A DNA stretch of 64,000 nucleotides from Granulicella sp. dw_53 (lineage in GTDB: Bacteria > Acidobacteriota > Terriglobia > Terriglobales > Acidobacteriaceae), in contig NZ_JAAVUR010000003.1 of assembly GCF_018449545.1 (NCBI RefSeq), positions 124,001-188,000 of the forward strand. The letters run 5' to 3'. The notes below the pieces were generated by a model. That model was not told where the DNA came from. It did no database searches and worked only from the letters and a program-made list of their open reading frames with translations. The position numbers and the translations under genes are program-made. Every line of letters starts with the position of its first letter. The stretch's first letter is position 1. This document shows, one piece after another, positions 61,398 through 64,000 of this stretch.

Positions 61398-61969
61398 GCA
61401 TTGCAACGAAACGCGGCGATGGCGGTCAGACCGGCCTAGCTGGCGGGATCCGTATCTCCAAAGCAGACCTTCGCGTCGAGTCCTACGGATCCGTCGACGA
61501 ACTAAACACCTTCCTTGGATTTGCACGCAGCATCTGCCAGAATAAAGAGATTGCTACCTGGACAGAAGAGATTCAACGAACACTGTTCCGGGTTGGATCG
61601 GCTCTTGCTACGCCTCCCGAGAGCAAGAAACAGCCTCCAGTCGTCTCTCCTGAAGATATCGAGATGCTTACAAACTTAGTGCATCAGATCGAAGCGACCG
61701 AAGGAATTCTCTCCGACTGGTCTTTGCCTGGAGCTCACACTGAATCCGCAGCCTATGAGGTAGCGCGTACGGTATGCCGGCGCGCAGAACGCGCCGCTGT
61801 TCGCTTTATCGAAGCTGGCGGTGTGGTGCAGCCAACGGTTCTTCCCTATCTCAATCGTCTCTCCGACGTCATCTGGCTCTTCGGGCGTCTCATCGAGTTC
61901 AACGCCGGTATCGATGCGCGGCTCCGCGACGACACCAAGGGAGGACCAAAGTGGTCGAGAGCTTGGTAA
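61394..61969 (+). CDS. pduO: PduO-type ATP:cob(I)alamin adenosyltransferase
   Basis: A 191-residue adenosyltransferase. The N-terminal ATP-binding motif is TKRGDGGQTGLAGGIRISKA, then VESYGSVDELNTFLGFARS, and the helix SAAYEVARTVCRRAERAAVR contains the conserved catalytic Arg/Glu set. It makes the Co-C bond of adenosylcobalamin. Distinct from CobA/BtuR. Overlaps the upstream unknown gene and the bluB start. Confidence 0.94.
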   Translation: MSIATKRGDGGQTGLAGGIRISKADLRVESYGSVDELNTFLGFARSICQNKEIATWTEEIQRTLFRVGSALATPPESKKQPPVVSPEDIEMLTNLVHQIEATEGILSDWSLPGAHTESAAYEVARTVCRRAERAAVRFIEAGGVVQPTVLPYLNRLSDVIWLFGRLIEFNAGIDARLRDDTKGGPKWSRAW

Positions 61970-62637
61970 CAGGAGAGGAGAATGCTTTCAGCGATTCTGA
62001 ACGCGCTGCCGTCTATCGCGCGATCGCGGAACGCCGCGATGTGCGGCGAGGCTTCATCGATCGACCTTTGCCTGACGAACTCCTTAACCGGCTGCTCGCA
62101 GCCGCGCATAGCGCACCTTCGGTAGGGCTCATGCAGCCTTCACGCTTCATTGTGATTCGCAATCCCGCAGTACGGGAGGCTGTGCACGATATTTTCAAAA
62201 AAGCTAGTGCGAAGGCCGCTGAAAGATACGCTGACGACCAGAAGGAGCGCTACCTATCCCTCAAGCTCCAAGGTATTCTCGAAGCACCCCAGAACCTTTG
62301 CATCGTGTGCGACACCAACAACGAACGGGGTCGAGGACTAGGGCGCCACAGTATGCCTGAGACAGCAGCCTATTCGACCGTATGTGGAGTGCAGAATCTT
62401 TGGCTGGCGGCTCGGGCGGAAGGAATTGGCGTCGGTTGGGTCAGCATTCTGGATCCAGTGCGTCTCCGTGAGGTACTCCACATCCCCGAGCATATCCTTC
62501 CTGTGGCTTACCTTTGCATTGGTTACGTCGACAAATTTGCGCCCATACCTGATCTTGAATTTTTTGGATGGGAAAGACGTGTGCCGCCTGAGACCGCCGT
62601 CTGCCACGACTTTTACAGCGAGGACAACAAATCGTGA
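61951..62637 (+). CDS. bluB: 5,6-Dimethylbenzimidazole synthase (nitroreductase family)
   Basis: A 228-residue flavin destructase-type nitroreductase. The start is GTG 61951 with GGGAGG upstream; it overlaps the adenosyltransferase gene by 19 bases. Family features: RRDVRRGFIDRPLPDELLNR, AAHSAPSVGLMQPSRFIVIR (flavin binding), GRHSMPETAAYSTVCGVQNL and GVGWVSILDP. It makes the lower ligand of cobalamin from reduced FMN and oxygen, which implies the aerobic lower-ligand route. Confidence 0.94.
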   Translation: MVESLVTGEENAFSDSERAAVYRAIAERRDVRRGFIDRPLPDELLNRLLAAAHSAPSVGLMQPSRFIVIRNPAVREAVHDIFKKASAKAAERYADDQKERYLSLKLQGILEAPQNLCIVCDTNNERGRGLGRHSMPETAAYSTVCGVQNLWLAARAEGIGVGWVSILDPVRLREVLHIPEHILPVAYLCIGYVDKFAPIPDLEFFGWERRVPPETAVCHDFYSEDNKS

Positions 62638-64000
62638 GAGCACGCGCCATTATGGTGCTCGGAACAAGCTCGCATGTCGGCAAATCGCTGTTGACGGCAG
62701 CCCTCTGCCGCATCTTTGCACAGGAGGGATATCGAGTCGCTCCCTTCAAGTCGCAGAATATGTCGCTCAACTCCGCTGTTACACCTGAGGGACTCGAGAT
62801 TGGTCGAGCGCAAGCTCTTCAAGCTGAAGCTGCAGGCATTTTGCCCTCAGTCCATATGAATCCAATTCTGCTGAAGCCTTCGGGAGATATGTCGTCTCAG
62901 ATCATCGTGCGTGGAAAGATCTGGGGGAAGCTCACGGCCTCCGATTATCATCTGCGCCGAGTGGAAGAGCTGATGCCCATCGTGCGTGAAAGCTATGAGA
63001 TGCTCGCTTCACAGAATGATGTGATCATTCTTGAAGGCGCAGGTTCTCCGGCCGAGATCAATCTCAAGCAGCACGATATTGTGAATATGCGCATGGCAGA
63101 GGTCGCCGATGCGGCCTGCCTGCTGGTTGGCGATATCGATCGCGGCGGAGTCTTCGCCTCTCTCCTTGGCACTGTCGAGTTACTTGATCCTCAGGAGCAA
63201 GATCGCATTCGCGGCTTTCTCATCAATAAATTTCGAGGCGATGTGACGCTGCTTGAACCGGGTATACGCATGATGGAGGATCGACTCGACAAGCCGTGCC
63301 TTGGGGTATTGCCCTATCTTTCTGGACTCATGCTTGATGAAGAAGACAGCCTGGGACTTCCTGTGGACAAAGGCGATATGGCTCCGTGGCTTCGCTCTAC
63401 CGATCCCGAAAGATTGTTGCGGATCGCGGTCATTGCGCTCCCGTCTTTTTCCAACTTTACCGACTTCGATGCGCTCTCCGCCGAGCCCTCTGTTTCGCTC
63501 CATTTTTGCAGGAGCCGAGAGCAGCTTTCAGAGGCAGACGTCATCATCGTTCCGGGCAGCAAGCAGACTGCTGACGATCTCCTGTGGATGCGCGCCGAGG
63601 GCTTGGACGATGTGCTGCTCAACTACGCACGCACAGGTCTGGTGGGAGGGATTTGCGGTGGCATGCAGATACTCGGCGAGGAAATTCATGACCCACATGA
63701 GATGGAGCATGTGGGCGTAGTCGCTGGGCTCGGCTTGCTACCTATTCACACGACGATGGCGCCACAAAAGATTACCAGGATCAGCAATGGTAGCCTGTCT
63801 CCTTCCTCACTCTTTGGACAGGCTCTTCTCCCTCTACGACTAAGTGGCTATGAGATTCATCTCGGCGAGACACGCTACCTCGATGGGGCGCAACCATTCG
63901 CGAGACTGAAGGCTGAATCGGCCATGGAAGATCAAGGCCATCTGGATGGCTGCATCACGCCTGCCGGGCGCGTCTTTGGCAGCTATCTTCACGGGCTCTT
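62634..64000 (+). CDS. cobQ: Cobyric acid synthase, partial (runs off right edge)
   Basis: About 455 codons from GTG 62634, open to the window edge. The N-terminal P-loop domain reads VLGTSSHVGKSLLTAALCRI and FKSQNMSLNS, with EGAGSPAEINLKQHDIVNMR and DIDRGGVFASLLGT. The C-terminal glutamine amidotransferase domain has the nucleophile Cys in GGICGGMQILGEEI and the late SGYEIHLGET and SYLHGL motifs, so only the last residues are missing. It amidates adenosylcobyrinic acid diamide four times. Confidence 0.96.
   Translation, partial: MRARAIMVLGTSSHVGKSLLTAALCRIFAQEGYRVAPFKSQNMSLNSAVTPEGLEIGRAQALQAEAAGILPSVHMNPILLKPSGDMSSQIIVRGKIWGKLTASDYHLRRVEELMPIVRESYEMLASQNDVIILEGAGSPAEINLKQHDIVNMRMAEVADAACLLVGDIDRGGVFASLLGTVELLDPQEQDRIRGFLINKFRGDVTLLEPGIRMMEDRLDKPCLGVLPYLSGLMLDEEDSLGLPVDKGDMAPWLRSTDPERLLRIAVIALPSFSNFTDFDALSAEPSVSLHFCRSREQLSEADVIIVPGSKQTADDLLWMRAEGLDDVLLNYARTGLVGGICGGMQILGEEIHDPHEMEHVGVVAGLGLLPIHTTMAPQKITRISNGSLSPSSLFGQALLPLRLSGYEIHLGETRYLDGAQPFARLKAESAMEDQGHLDGCITPAGRVFGSYLHGL

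Noticed and set aside
1..64000. CRISPR arrays, rRNA genes and complete insertion sequences
   Set aside because: No regularly spaced repeats of CRISPR type, no rRNA sequence and no transposase gene with terminal repeats were seen.

Overview
The window looks like chromosome from a soil Acidobacterium of the Terriglobia (subdivision 1) type. This is an inference from gene style, not from a search. The pointers are Ser-rich secreted TPR and M1-like proteins, DUF2934, response regulators with an RsbRD-type helical domain, many ECF sigma factors, very C-rich coding strands, and intergenic palindromes that I associate with Granulicella and Terriglobus.

Positions 1-17071 hold a conjugative/integrative element read almost entirely on the minus strand. 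It ends at an intact tRNA-Ala(GGC) (17072-17147), with a tyrosine integrase and an excisionase-like protein next to the tRNA. In transcription order it carries a broken lysR, virB10, two small ORFs, virB5, a small ORF, virB6, a small ORF, virB8, virB11, ssb, a RepB-type primase, a ribbon-helix-helix protein, a mobilisation protein, the VirD4/TraD coupling protein and a MobF (TrwC) relaxase. A secreted beta-helix protein runs off the left edge. No virB4, virB9, virB2 or virB3 is visible. A truncated lysR is joined to what looks like the tail of the gene before virB10, and virB5, virB8 and the mobilisation gene are each split by a frameshift. The element therefore looks deleted and decaying, unless the frameshifts are sequence errors.

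Positions 17381-35249 are ordinary chromosome: an ECF sigma/anti-sigma pair, a TPR protein, rnc-lepB, a secreted nuclease, a response regulator, a second lepB with an AsmA-like protein, a degenerate M1 peptidase with rlmB, an ECF sigma/membrane/zinc-ribbon/LytTR operon and two small proteins. A dispersed intergenic repeat occurs in inverted orientation around 25.4 and 33.8 kb.

Positions 35250-55663 are the most unusual part. A 1939-residue pseudokinase-ATPase-GAF-PAS-sigma54 activator is followed by a near-consensus sigma54 promoter, a 50-residue small ORF and two near-identical ECF sigma genes. The second sigma gene is preceded by a decayed copy of the start of the following radical SAM gene. 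Then comes a tightly overlapping nine-gene operon: five radical SAM proteins with B12-binding-like N-termini, three methyltransferase domains (one fused to an amidohydrolase) and a SPASM-type radical SAM protein. I recognise no described pathway with this gene set; it looks like an uncharacterised biosynthetic cluster.

Positions 55780-64000 hold a cobalamin riboswitch and a translationally coupled late-cobalamin operon (cobU, cobB, a 41-residue ORF, cobT, cobS, cobC, an unknown gene, pduO-type transferase, bluB and cobQ running off the edge). It would supply the cofactor that the neighbouring radical SAM enzymes probably use.
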